A DNA stretch of 64,000 nucleotides from Robertmurraya korlensis (GCF_023715225.1 NZ_JAMBNS010000010.1:62001-126000), one strand, 5' to 3'; shown: positions 1 through 7,848, counted from the first letter of the stretch. A program made the numbers and translations. Notes: generated by a model from the sequence alone, not told the origin.

Positions 1-682
1 ATACCATCTCTGTTCGAGGAACCATAATCTCTTTTGCTATTCTTTCGTCAAATTCGAAAATATTGTTCATGTATTTCAGTTCGTTTTTGTTAATTTCTCC
101 ACTCTTATAACTTTCAGATAATAAAATCCTAAGTTCTTCTTCAGAGTGAGCTACTTCGTGTTCGGAGGCAGGTTTCAGACCAAATGCGCCAACCAATAAA
201 CGAGCAGAACCATTTAAGAACCAAATAAATGGATACATGATACGGTAAAACCAGATAATTGGTACCGCGAACATCAATGTAACTGCTTCAGCTTTTTGAA
301 TTGCCACCGTCTTAGGTGCAAGCTCACCAACAACCACATGCAGGAATGTAACTAAAGCAAAGGCAATCCCGAATGATAAAATTCCAATCAACGATTCATT
401 AAAATGAAAATGTTCAAATACTGGATGTAATATTTTTTCAACAGTCGGTTCACCTAACCACCCTAAGCCTAACGCGGTAATCGTAATCCCTAACTGACAG
501 GCTGATAAGTATTCATCCAAATGGGTCACCACTCGCTTAGCTGATACAGCACCCTTTTTTCCTTCCGCAATCAATTGGTCAATTCTCGACACACGAACCT
601 TTACAATAGCAAACTCTGTAGCTACGAAAAAAGCGGTTAAAGCAATTAATAAAGCAATTAAAAGTAAATTTATAGTTGTCAA
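1..682 (-). CDS. CNNM/TlyC-type membrane protein (partial)
   Basis: The 3' part is cut by the left window edge. The visible N-terminal ~227 residues read [20 protein letters not shown] and continue with the DUF21/CNNM pattern: several hydrophobic segments, [14 protein letters not shown], an acidic stretch ([10 protein letters not shown]), then [10 protein letters not shown], which leads into the CBS domains lost at the edge. The family includes TlyC/YhdP/MpfA-like proteins linked to Mg2+ or cation efflux; the old name hemolysin is misleading. The only in-frame start after the upstream TAA is TTG at 682. Its Shine-Dalgarno lies 28 nt away, but a perfect hairpin folds into that gap (see 688-706). 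The MerR gene lies 53 nt upstream in the same direction. Confidence 0.9.
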   Translation of the reverse strand, partial: MTTINLLLIALLIALTAFFVATEFAIVKVRVSRIDQLIAEGKKGAVSAKRVVTHLDEYLSACQLGITITALGLGWLGEPTVEKILHPVFEHFHFNESLIGILSFGIAFALVTFLHVVVGELAPKTVAIQKAEAVTLMFAVPIIWFYRIMYPFIWFLNGSARLLVGAFGLKPASEHEVAHSEEELRILLSESYKSGEINKNELKYMNNIFEFDERIAKEIMVPRTEMV

Positions 683-687
683 CGATC

Positions 688-706
688 GGTCTTACAAAGT
701 AAGACC
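688..706 (-). promoter_or_regulatory. Perfect hairpin between Shine-Dalgarno and TTG start
   Basis: On the minus strand GGTCTTAC and GTAAGACC pair perfectly (8 bp) around a 3-nt loop. The hairpin lies between a strong SD (GGGAGGTG, 709-716) and the TTG codon at 682. Linear spacing from GGAGG is 28 nt; with the hairpin looped out it is 9 nt, which is optimal. This could be mRNA folding that brings SD and start together, or a DNA operator for the adjacent MerR protein. Confidence 0.6.
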
Positions 707-735
707 TACACCTCCCAATATAGTAAAACAAAAGT

Positions 736-1113
736 TTAATTAATCAATAACAAAAGTGTCTGTATTAATGAAAGACTCTCATTGGATACATTCTTTTTTA
801 CATTCTTTAAATTCTTTTGATCCAGATGTGCCAACACATCTGTGACCTCTTTTTCCAAACCTTGAATCTTCAGTCTCAGTTCAAGAACATCGATTTCTTC
901 TGCATCTTTTTCTACGACTATTTCTTTTATTTCTTCCAGTGACATTCCGTCTTTTTTACATTTTTCAATATAATGCAGTCGTTCGATCGCCGACTTATCA
1001 TAATAGCGATAATTCGAAGTGGAACGTTCTACTTTTAACAGTCCTAGATTCGTATAATAATCAATGGTCCTCTTAGTAACATTTGCTATTTCAGCTAATT
1101 CGCCAATTTTCAA
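736..1113 (-). CDS. MerR-family transcriptional regulator
   Basis: About 125 residues. The N-terminal winged helix-turn-helix (KIGELAEIANVTKRTIDYYT, then a YRYY motif) is classic MerR, followed by a helical dimerisation segment (IDVLELRLKIQGLEKEVTD) and no obvious metal-binding Cys pair. There is no ATG in the right place. The TTG at 1113 gives the standard family N-terminus (M-KIGELAE); an ATT at 1128 is better spaced from GGAGGG. The longer reading back to 1290 would run through the promoter and is unlikely. The gene lies just upstream of the CNNM gene on the same strand, so the regulator probably controls it. The inducer is unknown. Confidence 0.82.
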   Translation of the reverse strand: MKIGELAEIANVTKRTIDYYTNLGLLKVERSTSNYRYYDKSAIERLHYIEKCKKDGMSLEEIKEIVVEKDAEEIDVLELRLKIQGLEKEVTDVLAHLDQKNLKNVKKNVSNESLSLIQTLLLLIN

Positions 1114-1127
1114 TTTCTCAGTCCCAA

Positions 1128-1140
1128 TGGAGTCCCTCCA
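1128..1140 (-). promoter_or_regulatory. Hairpin covering the MerR gene's Shine-Dalgarno
   Basis: TGGAG-GGA-CTCCA is a perfect 5-bp hairpin that contains the only good SD (GGAGGG) before the MerR gene. Folding would mask ribosome access, suggesting weak or regulated translation. Confidence 0.4.
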
Positions 1141-1167
1141 AACCGTCACGTGATAGTTATGAAATGT

Positions 1168-1196
1168 ATTATACATTGAGTCTAGCCTTATAACAA
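1168..1196 (-). promoter_or_regulatory. SigA-type promoter of the MerR gene
   Basis: On the minus strand TTGTTA (-35, 1191-1196), 17-bp spacer, TATAAT (-10, 1168-1173). A TCACGTGA palindrome lies shortly downstream, in the leader. Confidence 0.6.
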
Positions 1197-1229
1197 CTAA
1201 TACGCACAATATGGAATAAAGTTTCATAG

Positions 1230-1251
1230 AAAAACCCCCTACTAGAGGGGG
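1230..1251 (-). terminator. Rho-independent terminator of the ferric-reductase operon
   Basis: On the minus strand CCCCCT-CTAGT-AGGGGG is followed by TTTTTC, directly after the stop codon at 1259. Confidence 0.85.
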
Positions 1252-1258
1252 CAATTCC

Positions 1259-1816
1259 TTATGATTGTGTAACGGAAACCTTTCGAGCACTTGCTATCGC
1301 CTTTTTCTTTTTCATACGATAAATCATGTAAAAAGTTGAGCACAATACGACCAGGAAGCTTGTAAAATAAAGCCATATCGCCCAACTCGTACTTGAATCT
1401 GAACCAAGGAATAGTCCATGAGCAAGTGAAAGGAACCAAACAAGAAACACTAAATAGTGCGTTTTCTTCCAAAGAGATCTTCCTATTACCTTCATAAAAT
1501 TCGAGGTTACTATAACGATCACTAATAAATATGCGGCTATTGTGCCCATTGCACTTAAAATAGGATGATATGATGCCATAAACGGAATAAGAATTTCTTC
1601 TATAGTATAAGGCTCGTATTGGTCAAAAATGAGCAATGCCGCATGAATTCCGATGGTTACTAACGCAACTTGTCCAATCGCCTGGTGAAATTCTAATATT
1701 CTCCACTTCTTCCCTGGTATATGCTTAATAATTCCTGCCAGTATTGAAAGGGTCAACAACACATAAGCGGTTAGCCCAGTAACACGTATTAAGATCCAAA
1801 TCCAAATCCAACTCAT
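1259..1816 (-). CDS. Ferric-reductase-like transmembrane protein
   Basis: 185 residues, almost entirely hydrophobic, with about five to six membrane helices. Histidines sit at regular positions (EFHQAIGQ, TIGIHAALL, KKTHYLVF, SLAHGLF), the arrangement of the b-heme ligands in the ferric reductase/YedZ-like transmembrane domain. There is no NAD(P)H or FAD domain, so it would need a partner for electrons. Its start overlaps the ApbE stop by 4 nt (ATGA), and it is the last gene of a three-gene operon ended by the terminator at 1230. A role in transmembrane electron transfer to a flavin partner is inferred from domain and context only. Confidence 0.8.
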   Translation of the reverse strand: MSWIWIWILIRVTGLTAYVLLTLSILAGIIKHIPGKKWRILEFHQAIGQVALVTIGIHAALLIFDQYEPYTIEEILIPFMASYHPILSAMGTIAAYLLVIVIVTSNFMKVIGRSLWKKTHYLVFLVWFLSLAHGLFLGSDSSTSWAIWLYFTSFLVVLCSTFYMIYRMKKKKAIASARKVSVTQS

Positions 1817-2709
1817 GATGATACCTCCAATTTTTCAAAAAGGGTCGTGTCTCCTCCGACCGTAACTTGGTGATTATGAAAATAAACAATATACGCCGTA
1901 TAAGGAAACTTCTTAAAAACTATCTTCTTTGCCTGCTCAAAAGGTACGATACAAAATAGCTTAGAAATCGTTTCTGCTTCCATCGTTGTTCGAGCAATGG
2001 CTGTTGCTTGTAACACGTTATTAGTGGCGACCTGTCCATTTTGTCCGTTCACAATATGATGAATGGTTTGATTGCCATTCGACCATTTCCGGTAGTTTTT
2101 GCCCGACGTGGCCATCGACAAATCTGTCAGAAAAAACCGCATCATATCTTTTCCAGTAATAACCGGATGTTCAATTCCGACTTGTTGTGTACCGATGACC
2201 GCTAGATCTCCACCTGCATTCACGATAGCTTCCGTTAGTCCTTCTTTCAGCAAATACTCTTTAGCACGATCCACCGTATAGCCTTTTCCAAAGCCACCAA
2301 AATCAAGGAAGAAATCTTCATTTTTTATCATCCATTGCTTAGCTAAGAGTTCATATGGTTCATTCACAAATCCTCTTGAGGTAGAATCTTTGAAAACAGG
2401 TGAATAATCGGTAGTGTAAGAGGCAGTATAGCCAATGGACTTCATCGCATCTCCTAAAAAAGGGTTCACATAGTAATCTACCTTTCTTGACAGCTGCATG
2501 GATCTTTCAAATAAATCAGCGATTGTTTCTTCGAGGAACACTGGCACATGTAGAGGACTGTTGTTGATAAAATCGAGTTCATTTTCTGAGATGAAACGAC
2601 TCGCTTTGCGTTCAAAGGTAGTAAAATCATTCATTAAGTAGTTCTGTAAAGCTTGATTCATGCCCTTCAATTTGATCGTAGAGTTCATGGCTGTAAATGT
2701 GGCTTCCAT
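1813..2709 (-). CDS. apbE: FAD:protein FMN transferase (ApbE family)
   Basis: 298 residues. ApbE hallmarks are DFGGFGKGYTVDRA, NAGGDLAVIG, ATSGKN and the HHIVNGQNGQVA segment, where the family usually has H-(I)-(D/N)-P-x-T-G, followed by the AT...AEAxSK region. The family attaches FMN from FAD to Thr/Ser of target proteins. Unlike most Firmicute ApbE lipoproteins, no signal peptide or lipobox is visible, so it may act in the cytoplasm. The start codon shares one base with the stop of the upstream Ser-rich gene (TAATG). No FMN_bind-domain acceptor is present nearby, so its target is open. Confidence 0.88.
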   Translation of the reverse strand: MEATFTAMNSTIKLKGMNQALQNYLMNDFTTFERKASRFISENELDFINNSPLHVPVFLEETIADLFERSMQLSRKVDYYVNPFLGDAMKSIGYTASYTTDYSPVFKDSTSRGFVNEPYELLAKQWMIKNEDFFLDFGGFGKGYTVDRAKEYLLKEGLTEAIVNAGGDLAVIGTQQVGIEHPVITGKDMMRFFLTDLSMATSGKNYRKWSNGNQTIHHIVNGQNGQVATNNVLQATAIARTTMEAETISKLFCIVPFEQAKKIVFKKFPYTAYIVYFHNHQVTVGGDTTLFEKLEVSS

Positions 2710-2990
2710 TATCTTGACGACCCCGAGCTACCTGAACCTTGTTCGTACCCACTCGAAGGAGCACTAAAGGATCGATCCTCTCGTGGTGACTGACTCCAAC
2801 TTGATTCTTCCGTCGTTTCTTCGACGGTTTCACTGTCCTCTGAGGGAGAACTTGAATTTTCGTTATTTATGGCGACAGATTCTTCTGATGTAGAAGTTCC
2901 ATTTGCGTTTCCAGTGACAAGGCCAACAAACGTTAAAAATGTAAGGGAAGTAGCTGAGATCACAGACCATTTAGCTTTTTTCTTCTTCAT
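2709..2990 (-). CDS. Small Ser/Glu-rich exported peptide of the ApbE operon
   Basis: 93 residues. KKKK then a single hydrophobic segment (about residues 8-27) looks like a signal peptide or anchor. The rest is low-complexity Ser/Glu/Thr ending in GSGSSGSSR. I recognise no family. It has a good RBS (AGGAGA) and is translationally coupled to apbE, which supports it as real. It might be an extracytoplasmic partner of the ferric-reductase-like protein; no clear FMN-attachment motif is visible. Confidence 0.7.
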   Translation of the reverse strand: MKKKKAKWSVISATSLTFLTFVGLVTGNANGTSTSEESVAINNENSSSPSEDSETVEETTEESSWSQSPREDRSFSAPSSGYEQGSGSSGSSR

Positions 2991-3057
2991 CTTTCATTCT
3001 CCTTTTCTTCGTTCTTACTATACTGTACTTGGAAATAATGAAAATTTAATGACAAAA

Positions 3058-3098
3058 AGAAGAAGAAAAGCGTAAGTCCTTTAGATGGACTTACGCTT
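3058..3098 (-). terminator. Terminator after nadR
   Basis: The stem GCGTAAGTCC/GGACTTACGC (3070-3096) is followed on the minus strand by a T-rich run just downstream of the stop at 3106. Confidence 0.85.
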
Positions 3099-3105
3099 TA
3101 TTCAC

Positions 3106-4122
3106 TCAAAATAGCTCTTCAATGAAATCGAGGGCGTTCTTCAACCGATTCTCATAGCTACCATGTAACGTTTTATAGTTAATTTGATGCTTCTCTAACA
3201 GCCTTTTGAGATGATGATTGTTTTCATTTCGTGCTGTGTGGTCTCCATGTATCCGCAACCCATCATCCACCCATGAGATATCTGGCTCTAAAAATAACCA
3301 TAAATCATAGTCTTGTAGCTTGGCTATTTCGTCTAACACTGGCTGGTACACCTCGTTATATAGATGAGAATAAAATTGAGTCACGATTGCTTCCGTATCA
3401 ATAAACACCAACTTATTTGCCACATTAATCGCTTCTATTTCTCTCATTTTATGTCCATATGCGATCTTCAAATAATCTTCCTCTATTATAATACCGTCAC
3501 AGCCGCCAATCTCTTCACATACGGTCCGACCATATTCTTCTACATAGCTAGTATTATAGATTTTGGCAAGATTTTTCGTTAATGTCGACTTCCCGCAGCT
3601 CTCCGTTCCGACAATCACTACCTTTTTGACAAAGTATGGCTTCACTAAGTCTGGTAAGAAGGCCCAGTGGTGAAAAACTCCTTCTTCTCTAATTTTTGTC
3701 GCAGAGATTCCAACTTGTCTGCGAGTAGGATCGATCAGAATATGCTTAGAAGTAGGATATAACTTATCAAAAATCTTGCTGTACTCAAGTTCTGAACTAA
3801 ACACAAAGTCAATCGGCTTTCCTATCTCTTCCTTGATTATCTCCGCTCCTTGAACCCAATTGTAGTCTGCATTCCCTTGATTATCTTCAATAGAAATGAC
3901 TTTTACATGGGGCATATCCTTCGTTAATTGAGAAAGCCACCGCAAACGAATACGTGCGGGAATATAGCTCATTTGTGTGCCTTCACATAATTCCAGGTCC
4001 CGCTTTTCACTGTGAGATAAAACCACGTACAGTTCATCCACCATTGAGGATGCATGAATAATCGCATACACATGACCAAGATGTAAAGGAAGAAATTTGC
4101 CTCCAATGAAACCAGTTGTCAA
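3106..4122 (-). CDS. nadR: NadR-like NMN adenylyltransferase / ribosylnicotinamide kinase
   Basis: 338 residues with two domains. The N-terminal nucleotidyltransferase has GGKFLPLHLGHVY (HxGH type) and GISATKIREEG (ISxTxxR type). The C-terminal kinase begins with the P-loop VGTESCGKSTL. It lacks the N-terminal HTH of enterobacterial NadR, so it is an enzyme rather than a repressor. It phosphorylates nicotinamide riboside to NMN and adenylates NMN to NAD. The start is TTG at 4122, only 3 nt after the pnuC stop and preceded by GGGGTG, so it is probably coupled to pnuC. Last gene of the nrtR-pnuC-nadR operon. Confidence 0.92.
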   Translation of the reverse strand: MTTGFIGGKFLPLHLGHVYAIIHASSMVDELYVVLSHSEKRDLELCEGTQMSYIPARIRLRWLSQLTKDMPHVKVISIEDNQGNADYNWVQGAEIIKEEIGKPIDFVFSSELEYSKIFDKLYPTSKHILIDPTRRQVGISATKIREEGVFHHWAFLPDLVKPYFVKKVVIVGTESCGKSTLTKNLAKIYNTSYVEEYGRTVCEEIGGCDGIIIEEDYLKIAYGHKMREIEAINVANKLVFIDTEAIVTQFYSHLYNEVYQPVLDEIAKLQDYDLWLFLEPDISWVDDGLRIHGDHTARNENNHHLKRLLEKHQINYKTLHGSYENRLKNALDFIEELF

Positions 4123-4125
4123 GAT

Positions 4126-4806
4126 TTACACCCCACTTTGCTTTCTGTAAAGCTTTCGCCAATTGATATATCCATATATGCTATTCACTAGGAACGCCGA
4201 CCACATAACGAGCATCGAAAAATCATTTCCTCCTTGAGAAATAAGGGCACTTAACCAAAGGAAAATTGATAATACATTTACAGCAATCCATAACAACCAT
4301 TGTTCTGCAAACCGTTTTAACATTAAAATTTGCGCTGTCACAGACAGGACATTGGTTGCTGAGTCAGTCCATACATTGTTTCCACCTAAATATTTTAAGA
4401 AAAACCCATACGCAATCGTGAATATCGTAACGGTTAGAACCGTAGTTGCCCAGCCTGACTTGGTAAGACTTTTAACCGTAACGTCTTCCCCTTTTACTCC
4501 ATGCCGGGTCTTGTTTTTACTCCATAAATATATCCCGATGAATTGAACGGGAAAATAAAACAACCCATTCAACATGGCTTCCCCGTAAAGACCATAGCCG
4601 TAAGCAATATACGCGTAAGTAGCTGTCTGAACGATCCCAAAATAATAATTCGAGATCTTCCCTTTGGCAACTAACACGACACACAGCATACCACTAATCG
4701 AGGATATCAGTCCTATAAGGGAATCCTCCCAAGCAAAGAAAAGGTAAATATTGATCATCGTAAATATAGCCAACCATCCCAACTCAAAACGAGTCCAATC
4801 TTTCAT
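4126..4806 (-). CDS. pnuC: Nicotinamide riboside transporter PnuC
   Basis: 226 residues, about seven membrane helices. The segments GKISNYYFGIVQTATYAYIA and NGLFYFPVQFIGIYLW are typical PnuC, with conserved aromatic and Asn/Gln residues lining the substrate path. It imports nicotinamide riboside, which the downstream NadR kinase traps as NMN. It follows nrtR by 12 nt and precedes nadR by 3 nt, so the three genes are one transcription unit. Confidence 0.92.
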   Translation of the reverse strand: MKDWTRFELGWLAIFTMINIYLFFAWEDSLIGLISSISGMLCVVLVAKGKISNYYFGIVQTATYAYIAYGYGLYGEAMLNGLFYFPVQFIGIYLWSKNKTRHGVKGEDVTVKSLTKSGWATTVLTVTIFTIAYGFFLKYLGGNNVWTDSATNVLSVTAQILMLKRFAEQWLLWIAVNVLSIFLWLSALISQGGNDFSMLVMWSAFLVNSIYGYINWRKLYRKQSGV

Positions 4807-4818
4807 TTTACTCTCCCC

Positions 4819-5577
4819 TTAGCCTTTTAATTTTGGGTTGTACACCGACACCATCGGTTGGAAATCTGTAAATCGATACAGCTGCGCAGGTGTTTTCGAA
4901 TAACGATTTGATTTCTTAGGTTTCCCATCCTCCATCACTGCCTCAAGAAAAGGAAGGGTAGGAGCTTTTCTAAAAAAGGCAGCATCTGATGAGATTGCTG
5001 GGTCATCTAGCACCGTCAGCAACACCCCTTGCAATTCTGACAAAACAAACTCCTCTGGTAAAAAATGCTTTGCCAATATGGTCAAAGCCATATCTTTTTT
5101 AATAAACCAAAGGGCATCATCGATAATGTTTCGGTGATCAAAAGCAAGATCTAAAGCTAATGCCTCTTCTATTGAAAACAGTTGAATATCAGATGCATCC
5201 TTTGATACTTTCCTTTTTTCTAAAGATTTTTCACTCGCTATTACATAATGTGCATTTGATATAATCCAACCCCTATTGTCGCGTTCGGGGTCATCATATA
5301 TTCCAAAATGCTTCATCTTTAACCCATCGATTCCTGTTTCTTCATACAGTTTTCGTTCGGCAGCTGTCATTGCTGTTTCCTTTGGTTGAACAAATCCACC
5401 CGGTAAAGCCCATTTTCCTGCCTCGATATTGTGATTACCTTCATGATTATGTTCGCTTCTTTTTATTAGTAGAATTTTTAATGTTTTTTTCGGTGGTTTA
5501 TACTCTCCATTGCTTTCAGATGTGATTGTGAAAACAGCAATATCACTTGTGTATCCATCTGGGGATCTAAAGGCCAT
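4819..5577 (-). CDS. nrtR: NrtR-type Nudix transcriptional regulator of NAD metabolism
   Basis: 252 residues. The N-terminal Nudix domain holds GGFVQPKETAMTAAERKLYE then ETGI; compared with G-x5-E-x7-R-E-U-x-E-E-x-G-U the first catalytic Glu after Arg is replaced by Lys. The C-terminal ~90 residues (FRKAPTLPFLEAV, SKTPAQLYRFTD) match the winged helix of NrtR. NrtR proteins repress NAD genes and are relieved by ADP-ribose; the altered Nudix box suggests a sensor with weak or no hydrolase activity. It is the first gene of the pnuC-nadR operon and sits directly behind a 34-bp palindrome, so autoregulation is likely. An ADP-ribose pyrophosphatase is the alternative reading. Confidence 0.85.
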   Translation of the reverse strand: MAFRSPDGYTSDIAVFTITSESNGEYKPPKKTLKILLIKRSEHNHEGNHNIEAGKWALPGGFVQPKETAMTAAERKLYEETGIDGLKMKHFGIYDDPERDNRGWIISNAHYVIASEKSLEKRKVSKDASDIQLFSIEEALALDLAFDHRNIIDDALWFIKKDMALTILAKHFLPEEFVLSELQGVLLTVLDDPAISSDAAFFRKAPTLPFLEAVMEDGKPKKSNRYSKTPAQLYRFTDFQPMVSVYNPKLKG

Positions 5578-5590
5578 GTCTCTTCACTCC

Positions 5591-5651
5591 TTTTAATTAA
5601 CAATTTATTAATTGTTAATTAAAATATAAACTGCATCCACTCGATAGTCAA
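5591..5651 (-). promoter_or_regulatory. nrtR promoter with perfect palindromic operator
   Basis: On the minus strand TTGACT (5646-5651), 17-bp spacer, TATATT (5623-5628). Overlapping the -10 and start-site region is a perfect inverted repeat with 14-bp arms (TTTTAATTAACAAT and its complement) and a 6-bp spacer at 5591-5624, ending 14 bp from the ATG. It is the expected place for the NrtR operator. Confidence 0.85.
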
Positions 5652-5663
5652 GAACTAAAATGG

Positions 5664-5699
5664 AAAAAAATAGCGTAACCATCAATATGATGATTACGC
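5664..5699 (-). terminator. Terminator after pncA
   Basis: On the minus strand GCGTAATCATC/GATGGTTACGC (one G-U pair) is followed by TATTTTTTTC. Confidence 0.85.
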
Positions 5700-5709
5700 C
5701 TAAAGGTAA

Positions 5710-6255
5710 TTATATAATTTGTGCATTCATGCTTCCTCTAAAATGTCCTAAAGCCCAATCATGTCCGGCTTGATTAAAGCTAGCTACCGCTTTTTCATGT
5801 ATGACGATTTTAAAGCCTTTGTTATAGGCATCCACTGCCGTATGTAGCACGCAAATATCGGTGCAAACACCAACTAAGTGAACCTCTGTAATGCCGCGCT
5901 CTCTTAGCTTAATTTCTAAATCCGTTCCAGCGAAAGCACTGTAGCGTGTTTTATCCATCCAATACACATGTTCCTTCTCCAGGTTTTGAAGATACAGTGT
6001 ATTTAGCTTCCCATACAAATGCCTGCCATCCGTTCCTTCAATATTGTGAGGAGGATACAGCTCTGTTTCTGGATGATAATGATCTCCCTCTTTATGCAGG
6101 TCAATCGCGAACACCACATACTCGCCATTGTTGATAAATTCCTCAGTAATCTTGGTGATTTCTCCTTCGATGGCAATACCAGGCTCTCCACATGGCAACG
6201 CACCCACAACAAAATCATTTGTATAATCGATATTAATCAAAGCTCTTTTCGTCAT
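5710..6255 (-). CDS. pncA: Nicotinamidase (isochorismatase-like hydrolase)
   Basis: 181 residues, the usual PncA length. The catalytic triad fits Asp10 (INIDYTNDF), Lys102 (MDKTRYSAF) and Cys135 (GVCTDICVLHT). Metal ligands fit Asp52 and His54 (AIDLHKEGDHYH). It converts nicotinamide to nicotinic acid for NAD salvage, which matches the adjacent nrtR-pnuC-nadR operon. It has its own RBS (GAGGAG) and lies 42 nt downstream of the NhaC gene with no terminator between, so it may be co-transcribed from the T-box promoter. Confidence 0.92.
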   Translation of the reverse strand: MTKRALINIDYTNDFVVGALPCGEPGIAIEGEITKITEEFINNGEYVVFAIDLHKEGDHYHPETELYPPHNIEGTDGRHLYGKLNTLYLQNLEKEHVYWMDKTRYSAFAGTDLEIKLRERGITEVHLVGVCTDICVLHTAVDAYNKGFKIVIHEKAVASFNQAGHDWALGHFRGSMNAQII

Positions 6256-6297
6256 CGTTTACACTCCTCAAGAATCCGTCGTACCTTCATTGTAAGG

Positions 6298-7680
6298 TTA
6301 TTCCTCTTGTTTTGAAAGTTTGAAACCAGTTATTCCAAATATCATGGTAATGACTGGACTTAACAAACAGAAAAACGTAAAAGGAAGATAAGATAGTGTC
6401 TCTACTCCTAATACTCCCGTTAAAAAGACTCCACACACACTCCATGGAACGAGTGGATTGACTACCGTTCCCGCATCCTCTAGGATTCTAGAAAGATTTT
6501 TCCCATGTAACCCCATCTTTTTATATCTTTCTTTAAAAGAACTTCCTGTTAGAAGGATCGAGAGGTATTGTTCCCCTACTAAGAAATTAATGGTAATGGC
6601 TGTTCCTGCCGTCCAAACCACCAGACTCCATACTTTATTCAACATTCCACTAATTCCTGCAAGTAAAGCTGGAAGAATTCCAAGCTTAAAAAATAACCCA
6701 CCCATAGCTAATGCTAAAAGAATAAGTGAAACAGAAAACATCATGCTGTCCATCCCACCTCTAGAAAGCATAGAATCGATTTCCTCCACTCCTGTATTGG
6801 AGGAATATCCAGAAAATAGAGTGTTCATTAGTCCCTGAAGATTGATTTCCTTTTGTACAAATAACGTAACAATAAGTGAAGTAGCAATTCCTGATGCTAA
6901 AGTGATAATCGCTGGCACTTTTTTGATCGCTAACAGTGCTAACACTACAAATGGCAATAAAGAGTACCAATGTACAAGGTCATGGTCTTTCAAACTTGCT
7001 TTCAAAAGATCTAAATTGGCAAAGTTCGCCGCCGATTCCGCCGGTGACAACAGAACAAATAATAGAAAGGACAGGATGAACGCTGGGACGGTTGTCCAAG
7101 CCATGTTTCTAATGTGGTCAAACAAGTCTACGTGAACAGTAGAAGATGCCAAAATCGTTGTATCTGATAGAGGGGACATTTTATCTCCGAAAAACGCACC
7201 AGAAATCACGGCCCCTGCTGTTATAGCATCTGAAAGTCCAAGCGCAGTGGATACACTCATGAAGGCAACGCCGATGGTTGCTGCAGTCGTTAATGAACTT
7301 CCAATACTCATGCCAATAATAGCGGTCACGGCAAACACAATCGCATAGAACCATCTGTCACTCACAACTTCAAGCGCTAAGTAGATAAAAGTAGGAATCG
7401 TTCCACTTTCCATCCAACTACTAATCAGCATCCCGATAAAGAGAAAAATAAATACAGCTCCAGCTCCAGATTTCGCTCCATTAATGATCGCCTCTTCCAA
7501 TTCTTTAACAGATACCTTCTTACAAATACCGTAAACAAACAATCCCATGATCGCTAAAACAATTGGAATATGAGGAACGGCACCAGCAAATATAAGAGAA
7601 TAGCTGATTCCCCCAATAACGATCAAGGAGATAATAAAAGCTTCAATTGGTTTTAATGTAAGAACGCTGTCTTGATTCAT
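6298..7680 (-). CDS. nhaC: NhaC-family transporter under T-box control
   Basis: About 460 residues, some 11-12 membrane helices. The NhaC signature includes MSIGSSLTTAATIGVAFMS and SGAFFGDKMSPLSDTTILAS. The ATG at 7680 is preceded by GGAGG at 8-nt spacing; the upstream TTG at 7695 overlaps that RBS and is not used. The family is annotated as Na+/H+ antiporters, but members controlled by amino-acid riboregulators (S-box, lysine, T-box) behave as amino-acid transporters. The T-box leader therefore argues for amino-acid import rather than pure sodium homeostasis. The substrate is not decided by sequence. Confidence 0.88.
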   Translation of the reverse strand: MNQDSVLTLKPIEAFIISLIVIGGISYSLIFAGAVPHIPIVLAIMGLFVYGICKKVSVKELEEAIINGAKSGAGAVFIFLFIGMLISSWMESGTIPTFIYLALEVVSDRWFYAIVFAVTAIIGMSIGSSLTTAATIGVAFMSVSTALGLSDAITAGAVISGAFFGDKMSPLSDTTILASSTVHVDLFDHIRNMAWTTVPAFILSFLLFVLLSPAESAANFANLDLLKASLKDHDLVHWYSLLPFVVLALLAIKKVPAIITLASGIATSLIVTLFVQKEINLQGLMNTLFSGYSSNTGVEEIDSMLSRGGMDSMMFSVSLILLALAMGGLFFKLGILPALLAGISGMLNKVWSLVVWTAGTAITINFLVGEQYLSILLTGSSFKERYKKMGLHGKNLSRILEDAGTVVNPLVPWSVCGVFLTGVLGVETLSYLPFTFFCLLSPVITMIFGITGFKLSKQEE

Positions 7681-7712
7681 GATGTTTTCCTCCAATAAGG
7701 GTTTTGAGCAAA

Positions 7713-7848
7713 GAAAAAAGCCCTCACGCCAATAGGGACAAAGGAGCTCCGCATTACCACCCTAATTTATATAAGAATAGTAGATTTTCCGCCTTTCAAT
7801 CATACGGAAATGCTATTTCACTTAAACGCTTTTTAGCATTAAAGTATG
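7713..7848 (-). ncRNA. Compact T-box leader of the NhaC gene
   Basis: On the minus strand AGGGTGGTAATGCGG (7749-7763) matches the T-box core (AGGGTGGnACCGCG) with UGGU for an A73 tRNA. TCCCT pairs back with AGGG to form the antiterminator. The alternative terminator CCCT...AGGG plus TTTTTT lies at 7713-7739. Upstream is a stem CATAC/GTATG with an inner AATGCTA/TAGCATT arm. Only about 85 nt separate the predicted start of transcription from the T-box core, so Stem I is much shorter than usual. A UUC (Phe) triplet lies in the 3' side of the internal loop; this specifier call is tentative. Confidence 0.8.

Noticed and set aside
736-1290. Long 184-residue version of the MerR protein
   Set aside because: It would be translated from upstream of the promoter and overlaps the terminator of the neighbouring operon; the family N-terminus starts at KIGELAE.
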